From: Ascoidea asiatica
Lineage: Eukaryota > Ascomycota > Saccharomycetes > Ascoideales > Ascoideaceae
Length of the DNA: 64,000 nt
Reading direction: 5' to 3'
NCBI GenBank assembly: GCA_001600695.1
Contig: BCKQ01000015.1
Span: forward strand, 211,528-275,527
Shown in pieces: positions 1-11,649 of this stretch (the stretch's first letter is position 1; each line of letters starts with the position of its first letter). Below the pieces are notes generated by a model. That model was not told the origin of the DNA. It did no database searches and saw only the letters and a list, made by a program, of their open reading frames with translations. Made by a program: the position numbers and the translations under genes.

Positions 1-1060
1 GTACATATAATGTGATAACTAAAACAATACCACTCCGAGTATACACGTAGTTATGGATAGAGACTCTAATCTATAGTGATTGGGTACAAGCTTCGTTTCC
101 GAGCTTGTTGCGGTATTTACTTGTTTCCGTAATCAACTCTGCACTTTTGCTCCAATAGGTTTACGGGAAAATTGAGACTCTCGAAGGGTTTCATAACACA
201 CTTATTGACGAATGTTGAAAGTCAGTGGATTCTGTAACCTTATTCTTGGGTATTATTCAGTTTCATCTCATTCATCATCATAGAGGATGCAAGACGCTAA
301 AGCGACATGTAGCTGGTGTAGGGCCGAATGCTAAATCTCAGGTACGCCTATTTCAGGAAACCCTCTACAAGAAGTAAGCCGGTTGAATGTTAACAGCCCT
401 TTTGAGGCATCAGTTTGAAAGGGGGGCTGCGAGTTGTTTATTAATGAGGTACTAATTAATTGTTTACAGATAGTTTTTCTAGTTCAGTTGATCTTCGCTA
501 GCCCTGACTTTATTGGGATTTGTTTTCGCGACCTCTGTCACGTTATTATTCAACAAATTGGCCCTGCTTTAAAACCTTGATTCACACACACACACTATTT
601 TTGGTGTACCAAATTTCACGGTCTAAGAGATATTCCCAGATCATAAATTATTGGACACTAATGTCCGACAGCAGAAGACATATTGCTACAGTTTACCTTG
701 AAGGATGGTGGTCTATGTAACCAAAATTTAGTGTAAGCGGGTGATTTAACTCATGTGAGCTTGCTCCCGAATGCCGTCACGGGTCTTGGATGACCGTTCC
801 CCTGATGGCCACCGATAATCCCTTTTTTTATATTCCAATCTTTTCATTGTATCCCCTTATAAAGAAAAGGAGGACAACGACTTAAGTAAGACACATCAAT
901 CTAGAAAGTCATTAAAAGCAGAGTGGAAGTTAAGATGTTCGCCCGAACGTATTTAGGTTTAGGAACAGAATTAAAAAAAAACACAAATTTGGTACTTCCA
1001 AATCAGGGATCAGGCATTTCTTGGTACCCAAACTTATTCGATTGGCTCGAGAACCATATG
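1..1060. other. Gene-free stretch at left edge
   Basis: I see no convincing coding sequence or RNA gene. The only open frame, about 66 codons near 520, has no recognisable motif and no neighbouring signal. The base composition is less AT-rich than the host genes further right, similar to the transposon remnants that follow, so this may be decayed mobile DNA that I cannot classify. Confidence 0.5.
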
Positions 1061-1225
1061 CGCGGAATGTGAGAGGACTGTCTGCACAAATGCTTCTTTC
1101 ATCATTTTTGACTTCAGAAACTACAATCGGGCATTTGAGAACCCATTAATAATTTTGGTGTTATTGCTATTAACAAGTTGCCTCCCTTTTTTTTGTTTTT
1201 TTAATTTTGTTTTGTTAATTATTTT

Positions 1226-1481
1226 GATATAACTTTCTATCAGGTTCTCATCCGATATTTTTTGCGTGTTTCATTTTGCTTTTTCGATACGTGTTTTACC
1301 CTTTTTGGGTTGTTTAATACGGCTTTGCATCAGTTTTATATCGCATATTATTTCAGTGTTGTACTCGTTTTTTTGCTACATAGTAGTATCGAGTTCTTAT
1401 GGGTTTATATGTCCGATTTTTTACTTCACATTTATGCTAGACTTTTGTATCATTCCCTTTTTATAAAAATACGTTTGTATC
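1226..1481 (+). repeat. Palindrome array of epsilon copy A, 30-bp period
   Basis: Degenerate versions of the 16-bp palindrome GATACAnnTTTGTATC start at 1226, 1286, 1316, 1375, 1436 and 1466. The steps are 60, 30, 59, 61 and 30 bp, so all lie on a lattice of about 30 bp. The palindromes are worn (for example GATATAACTTTCTATC and GCTAGACTTTTGTATC) but their spacing matches that of the better-preserved copy at 30781-31067. Confidence 0.7.
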
Positions 1482-1599
1482 CCTTGTATTTCTGCTACTT
1501 AGGTAAGCTCAGATTTTGTCTAATATCCTTTTTTAATTTGTATTTGTTTAATGTATATTTATTATCCAAATCCATATCTAAATGTGAATCATTGAAAGT

Positions 1600-2446
1600 A
1601 TTACATGACCAAGTTTACGCTTTGATATCAGAATATGGAAAGAAATTCCAAAAATAGTCACATATTGTTCCGAGAACTCAAGTCTAAAGGCCTAAATTTG
1701 TAGCTTATTGCCTTCAAGTCAACATTTATTTCGCAATTCGAATAAAGCTAACGGCAATCATTTTGCAATTAATTTTTGTTTTTCAAAGCCGAATTGTTAG
1801 TTGCATATACAGAGAACACCTTTTATATATGGGAGATAATCAATTTTTATAAGACTATTTCAATGCTTTAAAAACGGTAAATCAATTAGATCCCTCTGAA
1901 ATTCAAATGTTGAAACATAAGAAATATAATTCAACGATTAATTTAGCTTTTGACAGTCAGATTCAATCAGCAAAGTTTGGATTTATTTTACATTCAGTTT
2001 TAATTCCTACCAACTGAAATCAATCAAATTATCAAAAAGGAATTTCTGAAATTATTTGCCAAATAATCCTAGAGCTTCATAAATATAGCTTAAGAAATCT
2101 AACATTAAGTGAACTTATCAATTCTCATAATCAAAACTTGAATAACCTTGAAACCACAACAATGGAACTAAAAATCATTACTCAAAAAGGTATTACCTCA
2201 TCAACTAGTAATATTTTCAAAAATGCGCTTTCGGAAGAAATCGGATGTCTTACCTGTCTTGCCCGCGTTCTCGTATAACAAACTTTAATTAATAAAATTT
2301 ACTATAAGAAAGCCAAATCGATAATCGGAAAAATTAAAATGGATCCAACAAATTACACTGATAATGATTTACGCGTTTTCCTTGTTGATTCGAATGGGCA
2401 GGTTTTATCCAAAATGGAATTATGGAACACAATTAAAAGTAAATAG
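1600..2446 (+). pseudogene. Decayed epsilon ORF, copy A
   Basis: Remnant of the same unrecognised protein that is better preserved at 31170-32049. Homologous protein pieces can be followed through several frames, with stops and frameshifts. The best-preserved part is the C terminus at 2342-2446, which reads without interruption from DPTNYTDNDLRVF to WNTIKSK and a TAG stop. The start is not preserved here; alignment with copy B puts it near 1580-1610. The family is unknown to me: no zinc knuckle, protease, reverse transcriptase or integrase motif is visible. A Gag-like role is possible but is only a guess. Confidence 0.6.
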
Positions 2447-2759
2447 CACAATATTTCCAAAGCGATGTTTGAAAAAATATTTCCTAAATTTCATCTAGTG
2501 ATTGAACTTTTATCAGAGTCTGATTCTGATGATCTTCCTATTCTAAATTATTTCAATTTCTTCTTTTTATTACCAGTTATTATTATTTTTAAAGACTAGT
2601 GATTACCATTTATTAGTCTTTATTAGTCTTTATTATTCTATATTACTATATTGTACATTGTTTTTTATTAGAATATGCCACAAACATCTTATTTTTTTAT
2701 TATAATTTTACTTTTATTTTTCTATCATCGCCAATTATCTACTCTAATAAGTATATTAA

Positions 2760-3640
2760 GGTTCTTTTTATTTTTATTTGACTCAAATCTCTGTAATAGT
2801 TTCTTTGTAGAAAATATTTGACTCCAACCATGACATCAACCATGATATTGAGGAGATGTTTGATTTGAAGTAAATTCACTGATTTTGAATAAGTATTATC
2901 CGCTAGTAGAAACATGCGACTCTACATAATTGGCACCAATATCACCAGGTTCTACAGCTTAAATTTGTTCAAATGAAGTAGGTTAAAGTAAATTTTCTTT
3001 CTACCGAATTTATTTATACTGCGTTATAGCTCCTACGTGTCACGACTACGTCAATGAGCATGAAAGTCATAGCACCTAATATTAGTAAATGACAGTCATA
3101 TACCAGTAAAAATGGTTAGTTAAAGTTTTTACTCAATTACGTAATGATCATTAACAAATTATGCAATTCACTAAATTCAGAAAATGCTTCAAATCAAATT
3201 TTTTGAAACATTTTAACATTGTTTTCTACTTTCAACATTTTTTATAATACAGTATAATCTCATTGAATGATAGTATGGTGCGCATTAAAATACACTCGTA
3301 CTCGAAAAAATCCGTTCCGCCCAGTCCGGGCGCTAATTACCCTTTAACGCGATCGTTTCATAGTAGTTTACCCTCAGAACCAGAGTACAGTGAAGTGCAT
3401 GTTCATACCATTCAAAATATTATAAGGTACATCCTGTTTTTAAGACACGTCACTAAAAACCTATCAGTAGAAGATTAGTTGTCTTGTTTCGCTAACACAT
3501 ATTTATCAACTGATACTAAAGGCAAAGACTTGCTTATGAAAATATCAAAACCTTCCAAAAGACTCTTACTGCAAAACAGAAATGCTTAACAAGAAACAAG
3601 CTATGGAAAGCTAATATAAAACAATAACTCTTAAGCCACT
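2760..3640. other. Unassigned stretch between epsilon and hAT
   Basis: There is no recognisable gene. A 71-codon open frame near 3263-3478 has no motif and sits in a locally G+C-richer patch. The hAT element's left terminal repeat may lie here, but I could not pair it with a right end. Confidence 0.4.
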
Positions 3641-5460
3641 TGAGGAGGAATTACAATTATTCTCCTTATTGTTTTTTCACATCGACCATTGTATCGTCAA
3701 AAAGTAAAGCAAGATGTTTAATTTGTAACTCAATATGTATTTACTACAGACATATATCAAATTTAATAAAACACCTAAAATCGCCTAAAATAGCTAAAAT
3801 TAATTACAAAGATGAACTAGCAAAAAGAAGCCTAACTGCGCAACAAACTGTCAGCGTTTTAAATTTATTAAATTATCAGATTAAACCGTAAGCTTCATTT
3901 GCAAAAGAAACACTTGATTCACTATTGTGCTAATTTATTGTTTCAGTAAAAAACTCTTTTCGAATCTGAACTAACCCTTATTTTAAAGGGTGCATAAATT
4001 GCATGTTAGATTCAGCTAATTGTGCATACACTGAACTCCGACCGGTACAATGTTCTTCATTAATCACAGCTATTAAATCCAAATTATTTACTGAAATATG
4101 TACATTTATAAAGGCTAATAAATTATCATTTAGCTTAACCAGTAACGAATGGTCATCAGCTGACTCGACCTCTTACATGGGCATAGTGATTCATGTAATT
4201 CTTAAAGAAAATTCTGACCTGGACGGTTGCCACTGTCTAATGGTTAGGTACTTGCTGAAGTTATGATTCATAAATGACCGACGCTTTCATTATTTAATCT
4301 GAACCGAAAAGCTGCGTTAGCTTCTAGTGCTGGTTTAACTAGTGCGAATGCATCAAAAAATCGATCCATCGTAGCCTCTATTGTTCAACTATGGGATACA
4401 TCTGATAGTCAATCAAACAATATTCCATGTTTATGTCATGTTATAAATCTTGTTGTTCAAGACTTTTTTACAAATTTGAACATTCGCTTGTATGAAGATG
4501 GCGCAGACCCAGCTTTAGCTTAGAAGCTATTTTACAACCTAATTTACCGTTGGATGCTAACAACATGGCCAAAACGATACACATGTTAGCTCAGTGCTTG
4601 AAAGGACAGCAGGGTAAAAATATCTCGGAAATATGCTTCAAAGAAAATAGTGGTATTAACTGCAATTTGAGTGAGGATGTTAAAACTAGATGGAATAGCA
4701 CCTATAAAATGTTACAAGCTTTCATTGATCTAAGACGGGCTATTCTTCAAACTTTCCAGGAAGATTCAGTAATAAAAATTTTGATGTCTAGAGGATACGA
4801 GTCTGTTTAGAATCAAAAGGAAATAAATTTTATTGCAGCTGAGGCAATTATTAAAGTTTTAGAACAATTCAATAGCATTACTCTGGGTGCCTCGAACCAA
4901 AACATTCCAACTATTTGAAACTATATTTGATGGTTCCAAATGATTGGCATTCACAGATAGAAGCCAAAACCAATATATGGAGCATAATCTACTCTATAAT
5001 AGAAAACAGCTTAGGGATGGCCAATTTGATTCTATGGTAAAGAAATATAAAAAACATTCCACCGTTCTTGCAAAAAAAGCCACTATTATTTGCCGCACCC
5101 TACTTCCTTGCAGTGAATAGCCAGGATTTATGTGAGATCCAAATTAATCAAGCAGGGAAATGGATACAAAAAGAAATAGGAGATATTGGTTAGCTGAATC
5201 ACCAAGTGGTTGGTGAAAAATAGAAAAGTAAAACTTGACGCATTTGCCTTAATATATAATTTTGATGGCTTTGAGTGCTGTAGTGCCGACATTAACGATA
5301 GATGAATAAGTTTGGTTTTTTGGGGAGCTGGTAGCATTGATCATGAATTTATTGAATATGAAAGACTGCTTAAGGCTTCAGTCGAGTCATTTTTATTGTC
5401 TAACCAAAATGATGAATATTCATTGTTGGTTAATACAAGATGTATAGTTTGGTAGAATTG
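3640..5460 (+). pseudogene. hAT-family transposase, degenerate
   Basis: Pieces of a hAT (Ac-like) transposase follow in the expected order but in different frames. First comes a BED-type zinc finger region near 3660-3790 (CLIC, then HISNLIKHL). Next is the RNase H-fold start, SFSLTSNEWSS and SYMGIVIHV (about 4125-4200). Then IPCLCHVINLVVQDFF (about 4420-4470), DVKTRWNSTYKMLQAF (about 4675-4725), and VLEQFNSITLGAS with NIPTI after a TAG at 4808 (about 4855-4915). hAT elements excise and insert by cut and paste and make 8-bp target duplications. This copy has at least three frame changes and several stops, so it is inactive. I found neither terminal inverted repeats nor the 8-bp duplication. 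The C-terminal dimerisation region is not clearly recognisable; a 77-codon frame at 5463-5696 might derive from it. Confidence 0.8.
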
Positions 5461-5699
5461 TTTTGAACGTGCTGTACGTAAATTATTTGCAGTTGTTCAA
5501 AAGGTTGGTTGTACATACTGTAGCTGCGTATCAAGTAAACCATATTTTTCATTGGCAGGTAAAATTGAAGAACCGGAGGCGAACGGATTATCCCCTCTCG
5601 CTTGGAAGATATTTTAAAGAGCTATCATTTGCCCCTGCCTTTGACGAGTTTGTTTGTAGTCAAAGTGATGTCGTCCGCGTTTCCTACTATCATTAAATA

Positions 5700-6880
5700 A
5701 ATATCAATAAGTACCTCAAAAAAAGTATTGGAATTAATGCGTAAGCTGACATTGCTTTCTTTAGTTTAGTAAAGTCTAATAACCTTATTTTTGGTTAAAT
5801 CAGCCGAGCTTGAAAAGGGATTACCGTTCTGAAAAATACTTCCCTAAAAACCTACAACCTGGAACAGGGGCCTCCCGCCAGGTACCACCCAAGGCCAACT
5901 GATGTTTCCTTAAAGATTTATACCTCTGGCTGGTGCGTCTCTGGATCTACGCATATCTGTAAATGTAAGAAGGGGACGGTAGCTCTCAACCGCTTTCTAA
6001 CTTAAACGCTTTGTAATGCGCCGTATATGGTATTGCGCCTCAAAGAGGTTGAATTTTAGCGACCCGTAATCCTGATTTTTCGAATATCACAAAGTATGTG
6101 GAAGTTATTTTGACCTTATTCTGGACTATGTGCAGTGGTACCCGCAGTTTCTTGTCTTAAAGAAACTGCAGTAGCAAGCGGGTAAGAGTACCGACTCCTA
6201 CGTATTTTTTGGCCAAAAATAATAGCAAAAGAGCTAAATCTAATACAAACATTGGGTAAAATAATAATTGAAACAAAAAGATTACTAATAATATAATTTG
6301 CATAGCCTTACTTTTTGCCAGGTTTTCATTTCATATCCTGGGATTATTGCTTGCTACTATTAAAGCAGTTTGTACACCAAATTGTTATATTGTGTTTTAA
6401 GTTGCTTCAGCAAGATATTGCACATAGCTTTATTATTTGAGTGCTGTTAAATATTTTAATATAATAGTATTCTACAAATAACAAATATATTAGATTGTGC
6501 CTTATCAATTTCAACTATTTATTTACAACACTCTTAAACTAATATATAAAAATTTAGTATTATTCTATCCAGACCTTTTAAATAAATATCTCTACAATAT
6601 AATATTAAATAAATTCTAATAAATTCGATTAAAGTTTAATTATTGTACTCTCCAGATAGTTAAATTGTACACAACAAAGATACATATTCATCGTAATTTG
6701 GCATAACCTAAATTAATTCGAAGTGATCATTTTTGCATTATTTCAAGCATGCAGTATTATCACTTCAAGACCATAATATGTATTGAATCCTTATTCTTGG
6801 AAATCAGTTTTGCAATTAATAAATAAGATAAGTAAACTCAACAAAGTACTAAAACATTTTCAATTTTAAGGTTAATAGGT
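5700..6880. other. Gene-free, AT-rich after 6200
   Basis: I see no gene. The part at 5750-6230 is markedly richer in G+C than what follows and may be a worn repeat, but it matched nothing else in the window. Confidence 0.4.
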
Positions 6881-7162
6881 TTGGAGTTAAAATCACCTAA
6901 ACATTTCGAGAAATCTCGAATGGTTTACGAAATAACCGATGATTTCATGAACTCATATACAGCATCCAATAAAAAAATGCTTGAACAAGTTAAAGGATCC
7001 AAAGCGAAACCTATTAAACAACAGTCAAAAACCTACCATAAAAAATTTACATATTTGGATACTCATCGGAAGTCTGGTAAACTATCTATGAAGCGAATAT
7101 ACTCTGGGTCTGCAGATAAACTAGCTGCATTCTTTGAATTTATTATTCAAGGGTCGTTGTGA
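6881..7162 (+). CDS. Short ORF of unknown origin, probably a decayed fragment
   Basis: An uninterrupted 93-codon frame encodes a lysine-rich, hydrophilic peptide without recognisable domain, signal peptide or membrane segment. It has no homologous copy in the window. The surrounding DNA (5.7-11.4 kb) contains scattered coding-like fragments, so this may be one piece of a larger broken gene or transposon rather than a gene in its own right. Confidence 0.2.
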   Translation: MELKSPKHFEKSRMVYEITDDFMNSYTASNKKMLEQVKGSKAKPIKQQSKTYHKKFTYLDTHRKSGKLSMKRIYSGSADKLAAFFEFIIQGSL

Positions 7163-7779
7163 TGTTAACACGGGATTCTGGAGAGATACAAGAACATTTC
7201 ATGCATACTTTCTTTATTCACCATCCATTTAGTCGGATGTATGTGGTCTAATTAAGTTGTACAATCACCCGAAAATTAGAATGACTGACGAAATACAATA
7301 TCATCCTATTTTTACCCACCCAACATCATATAAATTATTAATTCCAAGAAAAAAAACATTCAAATCAATGATTTAACTTTCACGATTTACAGTTTTTGAA
7401 ATAAACCATCAAGGCTTTCTGTAAAAACGTTATCGATTACAGAAAAATTAGATATAATAAGGTCAGCAATATCAACACTCTCTGCCACATCCTTTAAAAC
7501 TGGTTTTATAAGAAATCCTTCAATGAATACTTGCCCATGTATGCAAATCGTAAAAACGTTGTAGTTTCCTTCTTTATCTGTGGATAATATCAATGATTCA
7601 CATTATTCAATGGCTTGTTTCATCTCCAAATTCACAGATCAAAAAGAAACCAGTCCAATAAGGTCCCAAGCCTGCTAACGCTTTGTCATAAGTATTTACT
7701 ATGTTACTGAATATTTTGATTGGGTTTAAATTTATTCAACAGATTTAATATTTCAAAAGAAGCTGAAACCACTTTTATT

Positions 7780-9410
7780 GCCTAATAATTATTTTACAGT
7801 AAAGCTCCTGAGCAGAACTGAGGGTCTTCCAAAACTTATCTTAAAGATGCAACTATTGATGACATGATTCGGACTTTCTTTCACGGTTTGAATTAGAAGA
7901 AAAAAAAACAATATGCCCATATTGCAATTACAATATCCGTTAATTAGCTTCTAAAGGTGGAAGTTTTCTATCCCAATTGCTCGTTTAGGATTATGGATTG
8001 ATAGCTATCGTGGAGCCTTAATGTGAGCTTACAAAAAATTGCAACCGCCGAATGCTTTTAAGGTAACGGCAGGATTTACAGTGCGTGAATACTATTTTAC
8101 CCCCTCACTGCAATGTGCGTTCCCATAAATCTAAAAAAAAAAATATCGTGATTCAACTATGCATATGCAGAGGCTATTCGCAAAAATAAGCTATTTCATT
8201 TTACTTCTAGTACAACCAGATTGGATGGTTTTACGAAATCTGTATCCAATGAAAATTCCGAAGCGGATTATAATTTTGATGATAATTTGAAAACCAAATT
8301 AAAATAGAGACAAATTGAGGCTAATGAATAAACAAATGATTCTATGTTTTCTAGATGCTGCTCAACATCTATAAACAAAAGGGCGGCCATTACTCAATTC
8401 ATTCAGGAATTAAGGTATTCAATAAATGATTTACAGTGTACCACAAACAATGCTCCGTAAGTGGCAGATCTATGGACTAGATAAGCTAACTCGAAAACAA
8501 AAAACAGAAACGGAAAAACATTTGTTGACTTAAAAGTGATCGATGTGATCAACGCTTAGGACCTTATTAGAAATATTCTTTTACAAGATATTGTGCTTTT
8601 ACTTTTCACCTTGGAATTACACCCAATTGAAATCTATATTCATTTTTCAATATAATATGTTTTACAGAAGGAATTTGAATAATTCAAATTAATTGTAAAA
8701 ACAAATTTCGAAGAGGGCATTAAAATTGTTGAAAATCAATTATCTTCTCGTAATTGGCATTAATCATTTAGTCATATAAATTCAGTCAATTAAAAGAGGA
8801 ATAGCTAAAATGCAACTTACAAGGTTAGCATCTCAGAAATTACAGAGAATGGAAATAATATTATTATTATCAATCTATTGATTGACCAATTCAAGCATTT
8901 CATTCAAAAGGAAAACTTATGAATGGAAGAAGTAATAAATAAGAAAAGCAGGTTTTCGCTGCCTTCGAAAATTATAAAACCAATCAAACCTCTACAAGAC
9001 ACACCGGTGCAAGAATTAGCGGCAATAGCAGCTTTTCCCAATACTGCTAAAAACATCATCTTAGGTTTAGCTTGTTAACAGAAAGTTTAGGAAAGACTTG
9101 TAAATTTGTGGGTATTATTCATGCATTGCAGCATGGTATTCAATACGAAATTCCTACAATTAATTAGGTTAAAAGAAAGTTTTCCCTAGGTATCTTTAGG
9201 AGGCTGGAGAGCCTCGGGACTTCTGAAGTTTCTAGAAGACTAGAATCAACTGACACACAGTATAAGCTTTTCTTGAAATAAGAGAAAACAAAAGATGAAT
9301 AGAAAAGATATTGCAAAAGGTTCAACTAATATGGAAACGACTAAAACCAGATTATTCAAAAACGCTGAACAGAAATGTGTAGATATTCCCTTAAACTCTT
9401 TGGATTAATG
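7780..9410 (+). pseudogene. Decayed coding region of unknown family
   Basis: Protein-like pieces occur in changing frames along the plus strand: a CPYC motif around 7913-7927, an acidic piece reading SNENSEADYNFDDNLKTK at about 8240-8300, and a Pro/Lys-rich piece reading SRFSLPSKIIKPIKPLQ at about 8950-9000. Frames are broken by many stops. The pattern suggests an old transposon or gene in decay, but no diagnostic domain is visible and I do not assign it. Confidence 0.3.
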
Positions 9411-11640
9411 TTAAAGATATATATATTTTTAACTTGTTCCTAGGTTTTGACCAAATCAAATACTTTATTAGTTATTAACATTATAAAATTTATTAATTCT
9501 TTGATTTGATAATTTAATTACATAACTTGACAGTCTGCCTGTGCGTTCGAATCACAACCATAATATCATTGTTCAAGTTTGACCCTATTTCAATTAAGGA
9601 AGCAACAGTTCCTTTTAACCTTAACTCTTTTTGAACGTCAAATCTTTAATTAAATTTTGTGAGACTCAAATAAAAGATTATCGTGAATTACCAATACACT
9701 ACCAAACAAATTCATTATTGGGAGGACAGATAAAATCAACCAACAAAGAGATACTGCAAAACAGTTGCTTATATACAGGTTTTCACCATTATTTAAAATA
9801 AACCAAGAAATCAAATTTAATATGGTTTATGCTGATTGTGGGGAATTGAATTTAGTGAGTTACAATTGATTGAATAGTTTTCTCAAAGGCAATATTAAAT
9901 TTATATCATTTTTCCTGACGATGCAAGCAATGCTCAAACCTCCAGACGTTTAGAAAAATAATGATAATTGTAAGGTATATAACCCTAATGAATACTAAAA
10001 ATATTCTTATTAATCAAGTAAGCAAGTAACATTAATAGCCCCATTTGAGGAAATGAAATCGTCCCCCGTATTAACCGATATGCCGAGAATCATTTCAAAA
10101 TTTTTTCATAGTCTCCTATATTGTGTTGGCATTGGCTAACGCTACAGCGATTTGCCCCAAATGAACTGCAACAATTTTCATCTCTAGCTATTTGATCCTT
10201 CTGATCTTTGTGACTTTTTAATGTTTTCATTAAACGTAGTTTCCATCTGTTCTGTAAAATCTTTAACGTCTTAAATCTTGTTTGTAATTGTTTTGACATT
10301 TTTGTTAAACTCCTTAATCTATTTAGTCGTCTTTTGCAATTTGTTTACTGTTTTGGTAACTATTGCTTTTCAAAATAGCATTATTTTAGAAACCTATTGG
10401 CATTATTTTTCTAATGAACATGTCTTAAAAGCAGATCTAGCTTTTCGCCCTTCTGCTTATTAATTGGATATTTCTATCGTTAAATTTTCACTAGTGTAAC
10501 TGCCGTGATGTTTGGTACTATTAATAGCATGTTTTCCCTACACAAATTAAGAATCTCTTTTTTGATGACTGCAAAAACGGTTCAACTTTCAGCTTCATGT
10601 TAATGAAGTGCAGTCCACCGCAATTAAACCTTGGCTATTAATTCATTCCAAAATCCTTTTAAAGGCAATTGGGTGTTAATTAAATTTCATTTCAATTTGA
10701 ATTTGCTGCAAAACAGCTACTTCTTAAATTAATTTTACACTCTGTAAGCGCGCCCAAACTTTCAATTTTCTCCAACTCAGGTGTTAAACGCGAATACAAT
10801 GAGAGCTCAAGAATCACAATGTTCATCAGGGTCATCCTGTTTTAGCTGGACGGATGATATTATTGTGTGCAATGAGTAATCATTCTTCCATTGCTTTGTT
10901 TCTTTTTTTGCTTTTACCAAGTTTTTGGTAAATAAGTTGAAAATGATTTTATATATACCGAAGATTTGTCCAATCCGTGAACATATATTTATCTGGCGAC
11001 GCGGTTGGGTTAACCGTCCAATAAAATAAAGCTGGTTAACATCATGAAGAAAGTATAGCGCCAGTACCTATCTGCTGCGGTTTATATCATCACTATGGAA
11101 TGTGAGAAAAATAGTTAAACATTGTTAAGTAGGAGGTAATGCATACCTAAAATGTTCCCAAGTAGTTGTAACATGACTGATGAACAGAACAAGCAAGTTA
11201 CCCTGCGGAAAATATGGACTTTCTCGTGAAAAAAACATGCAATTTGAAATTTTAAAAATTCCTAAAATAAAAAGGTGATTTCCTTTTTACAATTTATAAC
11301 AGACCGAATAAAACAATTTTTAAAAAAGCGTGTTAGTTATATCAACCAAGGTAATAAAAGTTTTAGAACACTGAATTAAAACATTTTACATAAATTTCAA
11401 AGATAAAAATCATTAAAATAAATAACACTAAAGAAAAGTTAATCCAATTAAATAGGTAAACCTTGAAGGATAATTTATTTTTTTCTTTGACACAGAAAAC
11501 TAAAATATCCTTCAACACTTTTACAAAACTAATTGGCATCCAGCTCATGGTCTTTTTCAATAACAATTTATAAGAGTTGGTTTTCCAAATTAAGCACCAA
11601 TACAATTTATTACTTTCAAATAATTAATAATATCCTTTCA
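9411..11640. other. Gene-free stretch left of pogo-like element
   Basis: I see nothing recognisable here. Open frames at 10090-10299, 10278-10463 and 11363-11605 are short, low in complexity and overlap on opposite strands. The left terminal inverted repeat of the pogo-like element is expected between about 11.1 and 11.6 kb, but I could not pair it with a right end. Confidence 0.35.
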
Positions 11641-11649
11641 GCTACAACT

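Larger units (their letters stand above)
1060..2760 (+). repeat. Repeat family epsilon, copy A (diverged)
   Basis: This stretch is homologous over its whole length to the copy at about 30.6-32.3 kb. Shared landmarks, in the same order, are a leader with ACTACAAT around 1118, a T-rich block, an array of 16-bp palindromes (1226-1481), then the remains of one open reading frame ending near 2446, then a T-rich tail. The two copies differ by many substitutions and small indels, so the duplication is old. No terminal repeats or target duplications could be defined. It could be an internal part of an LTR element or an independent mobile unit with one ORF; I cannot choose from sequence alone. Confidence 0.75.

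Noticed and set aside
5463-5696. 77-codon ORF as the hAT C-terminal dimerisation domain
   Set aside because: The position fits, but I cannot see the conserved hAT C-terminal motifs, so it was left out of the element boundaries.
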